DNA of 64,000 nucleotides from Hydrogenophaga sp. (GTDB lineage Bacteria > Pseudomonadota > Gammaproteobacteria > Burkholderiales > Burkholderiaceae_C): positions 1 to 64,000 of the forward strand of contig JAABQK010000010.1 in assembly GCA_011391495.1 (NCBI GenBank). The letters run 5' to 3'. The position numbers were made by a program, and so were the translations under genes. Every line of letters begins with the position of its first letter. Position 1 is the first letter of the stretch. The notes under the pieces were generated by a model. It did not search any database, was not told where the DNA came from, and was given only the letters and a program-made list of their open reading frames with translations. This document shows positions 18,365 to 28,485 of the stretch, piece by piece.

Positions 18365-20440
18365 TCAGTACGTCCAGCGGATTTGTGCAAGCACACTGCG
18401 CGGGATGACACTGGCGGTCACGTCGTCACCCACGAACTCCGCATGGCGCTTTTCAAGCAGGTTGCGACCGGTCACGCTCAGTTCCAGGCCGGGCCTGGGC
18501 TCCCAGCCCAGGCGCAGGTCGAGGCGGGTGTAGGAGTCAACCGACGTTTGAGCTTGCGGCCCCAACGCAACCAGCTTCCCCATCGCATACAGGTTCGCGT
18601 CCAGCTCCACGTTGTGCCCCAGGTTGTGCTGTGAGTGAACGTGCAGCACCTGCTGCGCCGAGCCGTCTTCGTTGCCGAAAGCCAGTTGCCCACTGCCCCC
18701 CACCTTGGGAGAGAGCCGCATCTGCAACCAGCTGTAGCTGCCTCTGAGGCGCCACGCCGGGTTCACCTGCCAGTTGCCGCTCAGCTCCACCCCGTAGGTC
18801 TTGCCGCTCATGAGGTTGTCAAAGCGCTTGGCGAACAAGGGCACGGGGGAAAATTCTGGCGGGTTGTTTTCGAGAGATACCAGGTTGTCGTAGGTGTTGT
18901 AGAAGGCCGCAACGTCCACGTTCAGATCGGCACTGAGCTGGCTGCGGTAACCGATCTCGCGGGAAACCAGCTCCTCGGACTTCAGGTCGTGGTTGCCGCG
19001 CACACCGATCACCACCGGTCCGGGCACACCGGGCAGGCCAGGCAGCACGGCCAGGTTCATCTGCACGTTGTGAGTGGCCCGAGAGGGTGTCTGTACCGCG
19101 CGCGACACGGATGCCCAGACGCTGTCGGTGGGCGAGGCGCGCCACAGCAGGCGGGCACTGGGCTGAACCTCGAAGCCCGTGAAATCGTTGTGCTCGAGCT
19201 TGCTGCCCACGGTCAGGCTCAGATCGTCCCTCAGGCTGATCTCGTCCTGCAGGAAGCCGCTGTAAAGCAGCGTGCTGCGCTGGTCTGGGTCCAGCGAGAC
19301 GGTGAAACTACCGTCCAACGCGTCTTTCACCCGGCGCAGCCCGAGCCCCCAGGTGATCTCCTGCTGCGGGCTCAGGCGGAAACGGTGCTGCCACTCCAGG
19401 TCCAGCGTGCTGACGCGCTGCTCGTGCAGCACATCGCGCACCCGCGTATGGTCAACGTAAGCTTGAATGTGCCAGTTCTCGTCCTGGCTGAGCACGCGTT
19501 GCCAGCGCAACAGCAGGTTGCCACCCTGGGAACGGGCGGTATCGGGCACGTAGGCGGTGGTCGGCGGCACCAGCGAGGTGGCCAGCACACTCTGCTCGGC
19601 CTTGGTCTCGTAGACGTCGCCCTGAACGGTCATCGTGTCCTGCGCGTCGGGACGCAGGTCGGCGCGGAAACCTGCACGGGCCTGGTGCCACGCATCGTGC
19701 GCGTCATCGCCTGTGGGTGTTTCCAAGGGGCCGTGCCGATCGAGCTTGGCATAGGCACGCACATGCCCGCCATCACCCAGCGTGGTGCCGTGGCGCAGGG
19801 CAAACCCGTTCTCAAGGCTGCCCGCCTTGGCCTCCACATGGGTGCCCTGGGACTCACGGGCCTGGCGGGTGATGATGTTGATGACGCCGTTGACCGCATT
19901 GGCGCCCCACAGGGTGCCACCTGGCCCGCGAATGACCTCGATGCGCTCCACATCTTCCAGCAGCACGTCCTGAGCTTCCCAGTAGGTGCCGCTGAACAAG
20001 GGGGAGTACAAGGTGCGACCGTCCTGCAGCACCAGCAGCTTGCCGGAATAGCGGTTGCCGAATCCCCGGATGCTCACCGCATAGCGGCTGGCATCGATGC
20101 GCGCCACCTGCACGCCTGGCACCATGCGCAGCAGTTCGGGCAGGTTGGTGGCCCCCGAGCGGCGGATGTCCTCGCGCCCGAGCACATGGATCGCTGTGGC
20201 GGCGTCCAGCAGGCGCTGTGGCTTCTTCGCAGCAGAACTGATCTCGATGCCCATCAACTCTTCAAGCGACAGAGCGGTCGGGTCCGGTGGCAGGGCGGCA
20301 CAGGCACTGGCCGCCATGGCCAGCGCCGCCAGCCCCGCCAGTGGTCGCTGGGTACCCGCGGGGGGAAACCAGGTGTTCCACCGCCGATGGGCAGCGTTGG
20401 AACCGGGGCAGGGCTGCATCGGCAAGGGGCGTGTGTTCAT
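18365..20440 (-). CDS. TonB-dependent outer-membrane receptor
   Basis: A 691-aa receptor with a long signal sequence (hydrophobic stretch about 35-48), an ALSLEELMGIEISSAAKKPQ segment that may hold the TonB box, and a plug domain (IHVLGREDIRRSGATNLPEL; VEVIRGPGGTLWGANAVNG-type motif). A beta-barrel of about 500 residues ends in RWTY. The ligand is unknown; the plug resembles vitamin B12/siderophore-type receptors, but no riboswitch or uptake ABC genes are nearby. It heads the signalling operon, so it may act as a surface sensor or its expression may be tied to the downstream phosphorelay. GGAG lies 8 nt before the ATG. Confidence 0.92.
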   Translation of the reverse strand: MNTRPLPMQPCPGSNAAHRRWNTWFPPAGTQRPLAGLAALAMAASACAALPPDPTALSLEELMGIEISSAAKKPQRLLDAATAIHVLGREDIRRSGATNLPELLRMVPGVQVARIDASRYAVSIRGFGNRYSGKLLVLQDGRTLYSPLFSGTYWEAQDVLLEDVERIEVIRGPGGTLWGANAVNGVINIITRQARESQGTHVEAKAGSLENGFALRHGTTLGDGGHVRAYAKLDRHGPLETPTGDDAHDAWHQARAGFRADLRPDAQDTMTVQGDVYETKAEQSVLATSLVPPTTAYVPDTARSQGGNLLLRWQRVLSQDENWHIQAYVDHTRVRDVLHEQRVSTLDLEWQHRFRLSPQQEITWGLGLRRVKDALDGSFTVSLDPDQRSTLLYSGFLQDEISLRDDLSLTVGSKLEHNDFTGFEVQPSARLLWRASPTDSVWASVSRAVQTPSRATHNVQMNLAVLPGLPGVPGPVVIGVRGNHDLKSEELVSREIGYRSQLSADLNVDVAAFYNTYDNLVSLENNPPEFSPVPLFAKRFDNLMSGKTYGVELSGNWQVNPAWRLRGSYSWLQMRLSPKVGGSGQLAFGNEDGSAQQVLHVHSQHNLGHNVELDANLYAMGKLVALGPQAQTSVDSYTRLDLRLGWEPRPGLELSVTGRNLLEKRHAEFVGDDVTASVIPRSVLAQIRWTY

Positions 20441-20824
20441 GCAAAGGACTCCGAGCGATCAGCGCGGGCGCAGCGATCGGTTTCGTGGGATTTGCATACC
20501 TATCGGTTCGTTATGGCCCATTCTTGAGCCAACCCCATGGCAGCGTGCGAAAGCTCACGGTCGAGATCCGCCACAGGCGAACCGGTCGGCAGAAGCCGAT
20601 TCCGGAGGGACGGGACGGCTGGCTGGAGCGAAAAGTGGCAGCGAAAAGGATCCGCTTCCACGCACATGTGCGCGAGACTCAGGAAACGGGTGCAGGTGAA
20701 CTGAATCCGACAGCCACCAGCGGCCATCCCCCCGACGTCGCCCAAGCCACCCGGTACGGCAGGCCAGCTGGCACCCTGGCGGGCCTGCGCGTCCGGAGAT
20801 GGCCCGGGGGATGCCCCGGGTGGC
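20441..20824. other. 384-nt intergenic region between TonB receptor and apbC
   Basis: No coding sequence supported. A perfect 7-bp stem (CCCGGGG-GATG-CCCCGGG, 20803-20820) directly follows the apbC stop on the minus strand and may end that transcript, but it lacks a T-run. The promoter of the signalling operon must lie here; I could not assign -35/-10 boxes with confidence, and no riboswitch-like structure was recognised. Confidence 0.5.
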
Positions 20825-21916
20825 TCAGGTCTCTTTCGAGATCTTGATGCTCGGGAACTTCGACGAGAAGTCCTTGGCCCGTGCCGCAATCTTGATCGCC
20901 ACCTGGCGCGCCACGGTCTTGTAGATCATGGCGATCTCGCCGTCGGGGTCGGCCACCACGGTCGGCATGCCGCTGTCGGCCTGCACGCGGATCTGCATGT
21001 TCAGTGGCAGGGCACCCAGGTAATCCATGCCGTATTCGGCGGCCATGTTCTTGCCGCCGTCGGCACCGAAGATGTGTTCCACATGGCCGCAGTTGGGGCA
21101 GCAGTACACCGCCATGTTTTCCACAATGCCAAGGATGGGCACACCCACCTTCTCGAACATCTTGATGCCCTTGCGCGCGTCCAGCAGCGCAATGTCCTGC
21201 GGGGTGGTGACGATCACCGCGCCGGTCAGCGGCACGCGCTGGCTCAGGGTGAGCTGGATGTCGCCCGTGCCGGGTGGCATGTCCACGATCAGGTAGTCCA
21301 GGTCTTTCCAGTTGGTCTGGCGCAGCAGCTGCTCCAGCGCCTGCGTGGCCATGGGACCGCGCCAGATCATGGCCTCGTCGCGGTCGACCAGGAAGCCGAT
21401 CGAGATCACCTGCACGCCGTAGTTCTCCAGCGGCTCCATCGTCTGGCCGTCGGCGCTCTCGGGCCGGCCTTCCACGCCCATCATCATGGGCTGGCTCGGG
21501 CCGTAGATGTCGGCGTCGAGGATGCCGACCTTGGCGCCTTCGGCCGCCAGCGCCAGCGCCAGGTTGACCGCGGTGGTGCTCTTGCCCACGCCGCCCTTGC
21601 CCGAGGCCACGGCGATGATGTTCTTCACGTTGGGCATGAGCTGCACGCCACGCTGCACCGCGTGGGCGGTGATTCTGGTCGTGAGGTTGACCGACACGTT
21701 GTCCACGCCCGCGACCGACTTCGCCGCCGCGATCAGCTCACGGCGCAGAGCCGGAATCTGGCTCTTGGCCGGATAGCCCAGCTCGACGTCAAACGACACG
21801 TCACCGTGCTGCTCGTTCAGGTTTTTCAGCGCCTTGGTGGACACGAAGTCCTTGCCCGTGTTCGGGTCGGTCACGGCCTGAAGGGCGTTCAGCAGCGCTT
21901 GTTGGTCAACGGCCAT
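20825..21916 (-). CDS. apbC: Iron-sulfur cluster carrier protein ApbC/Mrp
   Basis: A 363-aa P-loop ATPase that carries Fe-S clusters to target proteins. It has an N-terminal MIP18/DUF59-type domain (about 1-90) and then the deviant Walker [17 protein letters not shown]. Further blocks are [24 protein letters not shown] and a CPNCGH CxxC pair near residue 280 that ligates the shared cluster. The frame extends upstream, but the ATG at 21916 ([10 protein letters not shown]) is the family start and has AGGAG about 10 nt upstream. Divergent from metG across 214 nt. Confidence 0.95.
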   Translation of the reverse strand: MAVDQQALLNALQAVTDPNTGKDFVSTKALKNLNEQHGDVSFDVELGYPAKSQIPALRRELIAAAKSVAGVDNVSVNLTTRITAHAVQRGVQLMPNVKNIIAVASGKGGVGKSTTAVNLALALAAEGAKVGILDADIYGPSQPMMMGVEGRPESADGQTMEPLENYGVQVISIGFLVDRDEAMIWRGPMATQALEQLLRQTNWKDLDYLIVDMPPGTGDIQLTLSQRVPLTGAVIVTTPQDIALLDARKGIKMFEKVGVPILGIVENMAVYCCPNCGHVEHIFGADGGKNMAAEYGMDYLGALPLNMQIRVQADSGMPTVVADPDGEIAMIYKTVARQVAIKIAARAKDFSSKFPSIKISKET

Positions 21917-22130
21917 GGGGGGAAGTCTCCTGTGGGAAGCGGTTGGGTGGCGGGAATCCGTGGCGCGAAGTCTACCCGCCCGCCCTTGGGCCTCCCATAC
22001 ACACAAACACCATGAGGACTTCCCCCCAGACGGGGCACTCGGCGGGCTTCGCCAGCGATGCGGCCACCGAACGGCCGGGTGGCGCGCGAGCGGCCTAAAA
22101 TCGCAGGCTACCCGACAGAAAGCACATCCC

Positions 22131-24185
22131 ATGAGCCAGCGACGCCTGTTCGTCACCACCGCCCTGCCCTACGCCAACGGCCATTTCCACATCGGCCACA
22201 TCATGGAGTACATCCAGGCCGACATCTGGGTGCGCTTCCAGCGCATGCAGGGACACGAGGTGCATTTCGTCTGCGCCGACGACGCGCATGGCGCGCCGAT
22301 CATGATCGCGGCTGAAAAGGCCGGCAAGACGCCGCAGCAGTTCGTGGCCGACATCGCCTCGGGCCGCAAGCCCTACCTGGACGGCTTCCACATCGGTTTC
22401 GACAACTGGCACAGCACCGACGGCCCGGAAAACCACCAGCTCGCGCAGGACATCTACCGCGCCCTCAAGGCGAACGACCTGATCGAGACCCGCACCATCG
22501 AACAGTTCTTCGATCCCGAGAAGAACATGTTCCTGCCCGACCGCTTCATCAAGGGCGAGTGTCCCAGGTGCGGCGCGAAAGACCAGTACGGCGACAACTG
22601 CGAGAGTTGCGGCGCGGTGTACGCGCCCACCGAGCTGAAGAACCCTTACTCGGCGCTCTCGGGCGCGGTGCCGGTGCTCCGGACCTCGGACCACTTCTTC
22701 TTCAAGCTGTCCGACCCGCGCTGCCTCGCCTTTCTGGACCAGTGGACGCAGAGCGGCGCGGTGCAGCCCGAGGTGCTCAACAAGATCAGCGAGTGGATCG
22801 AGCCCGGCCCGGACGGCAAGCCCAAGATGGGTGACTGGGACATCAGCCGCGACGCACCCTATTTCGGCATCGAAATCCCGGACGCTCCGGGCAAGTACTT
22901 CTATGTGTGGCTGGACGCGCCGATCGGCTACCTGGCCTCGCTGAAGAACTACTTTGCGAAAACCGGGCGTGACTACGACGCTTTCATGGCCGACCCCAGC
23001 ACCGAGCAGTTCCACTTCATCGGCAAGGACATCATCACGTTCCACACCCTGTTCTGGCCGGCGATGCTCAAGTTCAGCGGCCGCAAGGTGCCCAACGCGG
23101 TGTTCGTGCACGGCTTCCTCACCATCAACAACGGCGAGAAGATGAGCAAGAGCCGGGGCACCGGCCTGAACCCGCTGAAGTACCTCGAACTCGGCATGAA
23201 CCCCGAGTGGTTGCGCTACTACCTGGCGGCCAAGCTCAGCGGCCGGAACGAAGACGTCGACTTCAACCCCGACGACTTCATGCTGCGTGTCAACAGCGAC
23301 CTGATCGGCAAGTTCATCAACATCGCATCCCGCGCAGCCGGCTTCATCGCCAAGCGTTTTGACGGCCGGCTGGGCGAGGTGTCCGCCGACGGCGACGCGC
23401 TGCTTGACCACCTGGAAGTGGCGGCCCCGTCCATCACCGAGCTGTACGCCGAGCGTGAATACGGCAAGGCCCTGCGCGAGATCATGCAGCTGGCCGACCG
23501 GGTGAACGCCTACGTGGACCAGAACAAGCCCTGGGAACTGGCCAAGCAGGACGGCATGGAAGGCCGCCTGCAGGACGTGTGCACCACCTGCATTGAAGCC
23601 TTCCGCCTGCTCACGCTCTACCTCAAGCCGGTGCTGCCCGCCCTGGCCGAAAACGTGGAGGCCTTCCTGCAGATTCCGCCCCTGCAGTTTGCCGACGCCC
23701 AGCACCTGCTGGGTGCCGGCCACACCATCAGTGCCTACCAGCACCTGATGCAGCGCGTGGACGTGAAGCAGCTCGACGCGCTGTTTGAACCCCCGGCCGC
23801 ACCTGAAGCCGAGAAAGTGGTTCCGGGAGGCGAGCCCATCGCCGACACCATTTCCATCGACGATTTCGCCAAGATCGACCTGCGCATCGCGCAGATCGTC
23901 AACTGCGAAGCGGTCGAAGGCTCGACCAAGCTGCTGCGCCTGACGCTCGACGTGGGTGAAGGCCGCAGCCGCAACGTGTTCAGCGGCATCGCCAGCGCCT
24001 ACCAGCCACAAGACCTGGTGGGCAAACTCACCGTGGTGGTGGCCAACCTCGCACCACGCAAGATGAAGTTCGGCGTCAGCGAAGGCATGGTGCTGGCCGC
24101 CAGCCACGCCGACGATAAGGCCGCTCCGGGCATCCACATCCTGAATCCCTGGCCAGGCGCCGTGCCGGGCATGCGGGTGCGCTGA
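22131..24185 (+). CDS. metG: Methionyl-tRNA synthetase
   Basis: A 684-aa class I synthetase charging tRNA-Met. The HIGH motif is at residues 20-23 (HIGHIMEY). The zinc knuckle is [23 protein letters not shown] is intact ([11 protein letters not shown]), and a C-terminal tRNA-binding EMAP/OB-fold domain ([17 protein letters not shown] onward) gives the long E. coli-type form. The start is the ATG encoding [10 protein letters not shown]; the preceding open frame has no homologous content. It is followed 8 nt later by a DUF1275 gene. Confidence 0.98.
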   Translation: MSQRRLFVTTALPYANGHFHIGHIMEYIQADIWVRFQRMQGHEVHFVCADDAHGAPIMIAAEKAGKTPQQFVADIASGRKPYLDGFHIGFDNWHSTDGPENHQLAQDIYRALKANDLIETRTIEQFFDPEKNMFLPDRFIKGECPRCGAKDQYGDNCESCGAVYAPTELKNPYSALSGAVPVLRTSDHFFFKLSDPRCLAFLDQWTQSGAVQPEVLNKISEWIEPGPDGKPKMGDWDISRDAPYFGIEIPDAPGKYFYVWLDAPIGYLASLKNYFAKTGRDYDAFMADPSTEQFHFIGKDIITFHTLFWPAMLKFSGRKVPNAVFVHGFLTINNGEKMSKSRGTGLNPLKYLELGMNPEWLRYYLAAKLSGRNEDVDFNPDDFMLRVNSDLIGKFINIASRAAGFIAKRFDGRLGEVSADGDALLDHLEVAAPSITELYAEREYGKALREIMQLADRVNAYVDQNKPWELAKQDGMEGRLQDVCTTCIEAFRLLTLYLKPVLPALAENVEAFLQIPPLQFADAQHLLGAGHTISAYQHLMQRVDVKQLDALFEPPAAPEAEKVVPGGEPIADTISIDDFAKIDLRIAQIVNCEAVEGSTKLLRLTLDVGEGRSRNVFSGIASAYQPQDLVGKLTVVVANLAPRKMKFGVSEGMVLAASHADDKAAPGIHILNPWPGAVPGMRVR

Positions 24186-24193
24186 CACCCGCC

Positions 24194-24934
24194 ATGTTCG
24201 AGCCGATCCGCGGTTTCACCAGCCTGCAGCGCACACCGCAGGCCAACCTGAAGCTCGGCTCTGTGCTGGCCTTTGTCGCGGGCGCCACCAATGCGGGCGG
24301 CTTTCTTGCGGTGGGGCAGTACACCTCGCACATGACGGGCATGCTGTCCTCGGTGGCCGACAACCTGGTGCTCGGCCAGCTGACCATGGCCGCGGCTGGC
24401 TTCGTCGCCCTGCTGGCCTTTCTGCTCGGCGCCATGACCACGGCCTGGCTGGTGAACTGGGGCATGCGTCTGGAGCTGCGCAGCGCCTACGGCCTGCCGC
24501 TGATCCTGGAGGCGCTCCTGCTGCTGGTGTTCGGCCTCTTCGGCGCCACCATGAGCCTGCTGCACACGGTGATCCTGCCGGTCACCGTGGTGTTGCTGTG
24601 CTTCATCATGGGCCTGCAGAATGCCGTCATCACCAAGATTTCGCATGCCGTCATCCGCACGACCCACGTCACCGGTCTGGTGACCGACCTGGGCATCGAG
24701 CTGGGCAAGCTGCTCTACGTGAACCGACACGCCGACCCGCAGCCGGTGCGCGCCAACCGCGAGCGGCTGCGTGTGCACGCACAACTCATCGCGTGTTTTT
24801 TCGTGGGCGGCCTGGCGGGTGCGATCGGCTTCAAATACGTGGGCTTCATCAGCACCGTGCCGCTGGCCGCACTGCTCCTGCTGCTGGTGCTGCGCCCGGC
24901 GCTGGACGACTGGCATCAGCTGCGCGCGGCCTGA
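24194..24934 (+). CDS. YoaK/DUF1275 family membrane protein
   Basis: A 246-aa inner-membrane protein with about six hydrophobic helices. Typical family blocks are VLAFVAGATNAGGFLAVGQY, TSHMTGMLS and LQNAVITKISHAVIRTTHVTG. The function of DUF1275 proteins is not established, though a transport role is often suggested. It starts 8 nt after metG and may be co-transcribed with it. It ends 6 nt from the convergent lipoprotein gene. Confidence 0.85.
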   Translation: MFEPIRGFTSLQRTPQANLKLGSVLAFVAGATNAGGFLAVGQYTSHMTGMLSSVADNLVLGQLTMAAAGFVALLAFLLGAMTTAWLVNWGMRLELRSAYGLPLILEALLLLVFGLFGATMSLLHTVILPVTVVLLCFIMGLQNAVITKISHAVIRTTHVTGLVTDLGIELGKLLYVNRHADPQPVRANRERLRVHAQLIACFFVGGLAGAIGFKYVGFISTVPLAALLLLLVLRPALDDWHQLRAA

Positions 24935-24940
24935 TCCGGC

Positions 24941-25453
24941 TCAGCGGTCGCGGTCCAGTTCAGGATCGCGCACCGACATCGTGGACACGACCCGCAGATC
25001 GGGGCTGAAGATCACGGTGAACACCTTGCTGTCGCTGTCGTTCGGCCCATCGTGGTAACGCCAGTCGTAGTGCGTCTCTCTCTTCAGCTCGTAGGTGGTG
25101 ATCTTCATCGGCTTGCCGAGCATGCGCCGCACCTCCTCCATCGCCATCCCGGGCTGGATGAGCGCGAAATTGCTCGGCGTGAGCACCTGACGCAAAGCGG
25201 CCATCTTGCCGTCCGGGCCGATGGTGATCTGGTAATTCTGGTAGCCGGCCGGCTGGCGGTTGTACTCGTAGACCTGGGCACCATCGGGCCCGTCCCACAC
25301 CGCCTCAGGCGGGCCGAAACGCTCGCGCACGTCGGCTTCGGTGGACACGCCTTCCTCCAGCTCACCGATGCGCTGCGGATCGCAGGCCGCCAGCCACAGT
25401 GCGGTTCCGAATGCCAGGGCCAGGACTGCCCATCGGTAGGAAAACATCTTCAT
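24941..25453 (-). CDS. BamE/SmpA-like outer-membrane lipoprotein
   Basis: A 170-aa precursor with a lipoprotein signal ending in LWLAAC (lipobox Cys about 23), so the mature protein is lipid-anchored. Two repeats of a BamE-like fold seem present: VSTEADVRERFGPPEAVW near the N-terminus, and IQPGMAMEEVRRMLGKPMKI followed by THYDWRYHDG. Each resembles the 'G-M-x-x-x-V-x-x-x-LG-P' pattern of SmpA/OmlA domains. It could assist outer-membrane assembly, but it is longer than and distinct from canonical BamE. The ATG at 25453 is preferred to an upstream in-frame codon because it gives a clean signal peptide. Confidence 0.75.
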   Translation of the reverse strand: MKMFSYRWAVLALAFGTALWLAACDPQRIGELEEGVSTEADVRERFGPPEAVWDGPDGAQVYEYNRQPAGYQNYQITIGPDGKMAALRQVLTPSNFALIQPGMAMEEVRRMLGKPMKITTYELKRETHYDWRYHDGPNDSDSKVFTVIFSPDLRVVSTMSVRDPELDRDR

Positions 25454-25563
25454 GTGCACAGCCCTTCGCAAGCGCTGGATCGGCGCAAAATCAGTGTAAA
25501 CCCCCATCCGGGCCCCGGCCAGCCGTCAGTTTGACAAGCCGTTGCGAACGGTAACATTTCGCC

Positions 25564-27207
25564 ATGCTGCAAAACCTTCCTCCGCTCGCACCGTTCCGGC
25601 CCCGCCTGTTGCAGGACATGAAGGGCTACAACGGCGAAAAGCTGGCGCGGGACATGGGCGCGGGCGCCACGGTGGGCATCGTTGCACTGCCGCTGGCCAT
25701 GGCCTTTGCCATCGCCAGCGGGCTCAAGCCCGAGGCCGGATTGTGGACCGCCATCATCGCGGGCTTCATCATCTCGGCCCTGGGCGGCACCTCGGTGCAG
25801 ATCGGCGGACCGGCGGGCGCCTTCATCGTCATCGTCTACGGCATCGTCGAACGTTACGGTGTCGCCAACCTGCTGATCGCCACCGCCAGCGCGGGCGTGC
25901 TGCTGTTCCTGCTCGGCCTGTTCCGGCTGGGCACGCTGGTGCGCTATGTGCCGGTGAGCGTGGTGATCGGCTTCACCAACGGCATCGCGGTGCTGATCGG
26001 CCTGTCCCAGCTGCGCGACTGGCTCGGGCTGGACATCGCCAAGTTGCCCGCCGACTTTTTCAACCAGATCGGCGCCATCGCGGGCCATCTTCACAGCTTC
26101 AACCCCTACGCCTTTGGTCTGGGGGCCTTGTGCATCGTGGGCCTGTTCATCTGGCCCCGGCTGTGGGCGGTGGACTCGCAGTTTCGCCGGCAGCTCGACC
26201 AGATCGACACCGTGAGCGCGCTCAAGGCCACCTCGCGCCTGCCCGCACCCGTGGTGGCGCTGGTCACGCTCTCGCTGCTGGCCTGGGCGCTGAGCCTGCC
26301 GGTCGAGACCATCGGCAGCCGCTTTGGCGGCATTCCGCAGGGCGTACCGGCCTTCGAGCTGCCCGATTTTTCCTGGGAAACCGTGAAGCTGCTGGTCACG
26401 CCCACGCTCACGATCGCCCTGCTGGGCGCCATCGAATCCCTGCTCTGCGCGCGCGTGGCCGATCAGCTGAGTGACACGCCCAAACACGATCCGAACCAGG
26501 AGCTCATGGCGCAGGGCGTGGCCAACTTCGTGGTGCCCTTCTTCGGCGGCATGCCGGCCACCGGCACCATCGCCCGCACCGTGACCAACATCCGCTCCGG
26601 TGCCGCCTCGCCGGTGGCGGGCATGGTGCACGCGGCCACGCTGGCCGCGGTGGTGCTGATCGCGGCGCCGCTGGCGGCCCACATTCCGCTCGCCGTGCTT
26701 GCCGGGGTGCTGGTATTCGTGGCCTGGAACATGGGCGAGTGGCGCGAGTTCGGGCGCCTCAGACACTTCAGCAACCACTACCGGCTGATGATGGTCTCGA
26801 CCTTTCTGGTCACGATCATTTTTGACCTCACGGTCGCCGTCGAACTGGGTCTGGTGCTGGCGGTGGTCCTGTTTGTGCGGCGCCAGAGCGAGATCTTCCG
26901 CGCCGAGGTGATCTCGCGCAATGAACACCAGGTCACGTTCCGCCTCTACGGCTCGCTGTTCTTTGGCGCGGTGTCCAAGATCGACCCTATCGTGACCGAG
27001 GTGGAGAAGTCTGCCGGCGCGGTCAACGTGATGCTTGACGCCACGCAGATGATCTCGCTCGACACCACCGGCCTGGATGCGCTGGTGCAGTTGCACAAGG
27101 CGGTGGAAAAGCGCGGCGGTCATCTGGGCATGGTCGGCCTGAATCCGCAACCCCGCTCGCTGATCGAACGTTCGGGCTTTGCCGCACGGCTGCACACCTG
27201 CCAGTAG
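25564..27207 (+). CDS. SulP-family anion transporter with STAS domain
   Basis: A 547-aa inner-membrane protein. After a short cytoplasmic lead there are roughly 10-14 membrane helices containing SulP signatures (GIVALPLAMAFAIASG; GGTSVQIGGPAGAFIVIVYG; a MPATGTIARTVTN segment). A cytoplasmic STAS domain (about 435-547, VMLDATQMISLDTTGLDAL) follows. SulP proteins import sulfate, bicarbonate or dicarboxylates, and the substrate cannot be assigned from sequence. Divergent from the BamE-like gene with a 110-nt gap; the next gene (DUF3460) begins 84 nt downstream. Confidence 0.9.
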   Translation: MLQNLPPLAPFRPRLLQDMKGYNGEKLARDMGAGATVGIVALPLAMAFAIASGLKPEAGLWTAIIAGFIISALGGTSVQIGGPAGAFIVIVYGIVERYGVANLLIATASAGVLLFLLGLFRLGTLVRYVPVSVVIGFTNGIAVLIGLSQLRDWLGLDIAKLPADFFNQIGAIAGHLHSFNPYAFGLGALCIVGLFIWPRLWAVDSQFRRQLDQIDTVSALKATSRLPAPVVALVTLSLLAWALSLPVETIGSRFGGIPQGVPAFELPDFSWETVKLLVTPTLTIALLGAIESLLCARVADQLSDTPKHDPNQELMAQGVANFVVPFFGGMPATGTIARTVTNIRSGAASPVAGMVHAATLAAVVLIAAPLAAHIPLAVLAGVLVFVAWNMGEWREFGRLRHFSNHYRLMMVSTFLVTIIFDLTVAVELGLVLAVVLFVRRQSEIFRAEVISRNEHQVTFRLYGSLFFGAVSKIDPIVTEVEKSAGAVNVMLDATQMISLDTTGLDALVQLHKAVEKRGGHLGMVGLNPQPRSLIERSGFAARLHTCQ

Positions 27208-27291
27208 GCCGGCGGGGACACCCGGCAGCAGAGGCGCCAGCCCGGTAAAATCGGCGCTTTACCTCCCACAGCGCCGCCCGCGCTGCCCGCC

Positions 27292-27504
27292 ATGTCCATC
27301 TTTGCCCGCCCGCACTACTCCTCTGACGCGACGCAGTTCATCGACCAGCTCAAGGCATCCAAGCCGGCCCTGGAACAAGAGCAGCGCCAGGGCCGTTCGC
27401 TGCTGTGGGACCAGCAGGTCGACCGCGAATTCCAGGCAGAGGCCCAGGCCGCCCGGGTTCCGCAGAAGCCCTACGTCTACCAGACCGCGTCCGACGCCGA
27501 CTGA
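27292..27504 (+). CDS. DUF3460 family small protein
   Basis: A 70-aa protein with the conserved DUF3460 layout: FARPHYSSDATQFIDQLK at the start, KPALEQEQRQGRSLLWD in the middle and VPQKPYVYQ near the end. The family is confined largely to Burkholderiales and has no known function. It commonly lies beside scpA, as here, where scpA starts 32 nt downstream. The length is normal for the family. Confidence 0.88.
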   Translation: MSIFARPHYSSDATQFIDQLKASKPALEQEQRQGRSLLWDQQVDREFQAEAQAARVPQKPYVYQTASDAD

Positions 27505-27536
27505 TTCCACGGCCCGTCCCGCGACCCGCTGTTCCG

Positions 27537-28391
27537 ATGAGCCTCCCAGCCGCCACCCTCGATGAAGCCCCAGAGGGACTCGACGCGGTGTTGCCGGCCG
27601 TGGTGGACCACGTGGCGCTGGCGCGCCTGTATGGCGAGCCGCTGTTCACCCTGCCGCGGGACCTGTACATCCCGCCTGACGCGCTGCAGATCTTCCTGGA
27701 AGCCTTTGAAGGTCCGCTGGACCTGCTGCTCTACCTGATCCGCAAGCAGAACTTCAACATCCTCGACATCCCGATGGCGGCGGTGACGCGCCAGTACCTG
27801 AGCTACGTGGACGAGATCCGGGCCAGCAACCTGGAGCTGGCCGCCGAATACCTGCTGATGGCGGCGATGCTGATCGAGATCAAGTCGCGCATGCTGCTGC
27901 CGCCCAAGAAGACGGCTGAAGGCGAAGAAGCCGAGGACCCGCGCGCCGAGCTCGTGCGTCGCCTGCTCGAATACGAGCAGATGAAGCTCGCGGCCCAGCG
28001 CCTGTCCGACATGCCGCAGTACGGCCGCGACTTCCTGCGCGCCCAGGTCTATGTGGAGCAGGCACTCGCCCCCCGTTTCCCCGATGTGCAGGTGCTGGAC
28101 CTGCAAAGCGCCTGGCGCGACATCCTCAAGCGCGCCAAGCTCGTGCAGCACCACAAGATCAGCCGCGAAGAACTGTCGGTGCGCGAGCACATGAGCATCG
28201 TGCTGCGCCGCCTGCAGGGACGCAAGTTTGTCGAGTTCGGCGAGCTGTTCGATCCGACCAGGGGCTCGCAGGTGCTGGTGGTGACCTTCATCGCCATGCT
28301 GGAACTGGCCAAGGAAACGCTGATCGAACTCACGCAGGCCGAGGCTTTTGCACCGATCTACGTGCGGCTCGCCTACACCCCCAACACATGA
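27537..28391 (+). CDS. scpA: Segregation and condensation protein A
   Basis: A 284-aa kleisin subunit of the SMC-ScpAB complex that compacts and segregates the chromosome. Recognised by [23 protein letters not shown], the [23 protein letters not shown] block and a C-terminal winged-helix region ([23 protein letters not shown], then [11 protein letters not shown]). The ATG at 27537 follows the DUF3460 stop by 32 nt. The open frame starting further upstream would overlap DUF3460 and is not credible. Confidence 0.95.
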   Translation: MSLPAATLDEAPEGLDAVLPAVVDHVALARLYGEPLFTLPRDLYIPPDALQIFLEAFEGPLDLLLYLIRKQNFNILDIPMAAVTRQYLSYVDEIRASNLELAAEYLLMAAMLIEIKSRMLLPPKKTAEGEEAEDPRAELVRRLLEYEQMKLAAQRLSDMPQYGRDFLRAQVYVEQALAPRFPDVQVLDLQSAWRDILKRAKLVQHHKISREELSVREHMSIVLRRLQGRKFVEFGELFDPTRGSQVLVVTFIAMLELAKETLIELTQAEAFAPIYVRLAYTPNT

Positions 28392-28485
28392 CGGCCCTGC
28401 AGCTCGCGCCTCAACCCGCCGGCGGGCTCGGACACTCCGCATCCTGCAGCCCACGGCGCTCGGCCGTGGTGCACAGTCAAAACCC

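Noticed and set aside
18365-20824. Cobalamin riboswitch in front of the TonB receptor
   Set aside because: The receptor plug looks vitamin B12/siderophore-like, but no B12-box or conserved riboswitch core was visible in 20441-20824.
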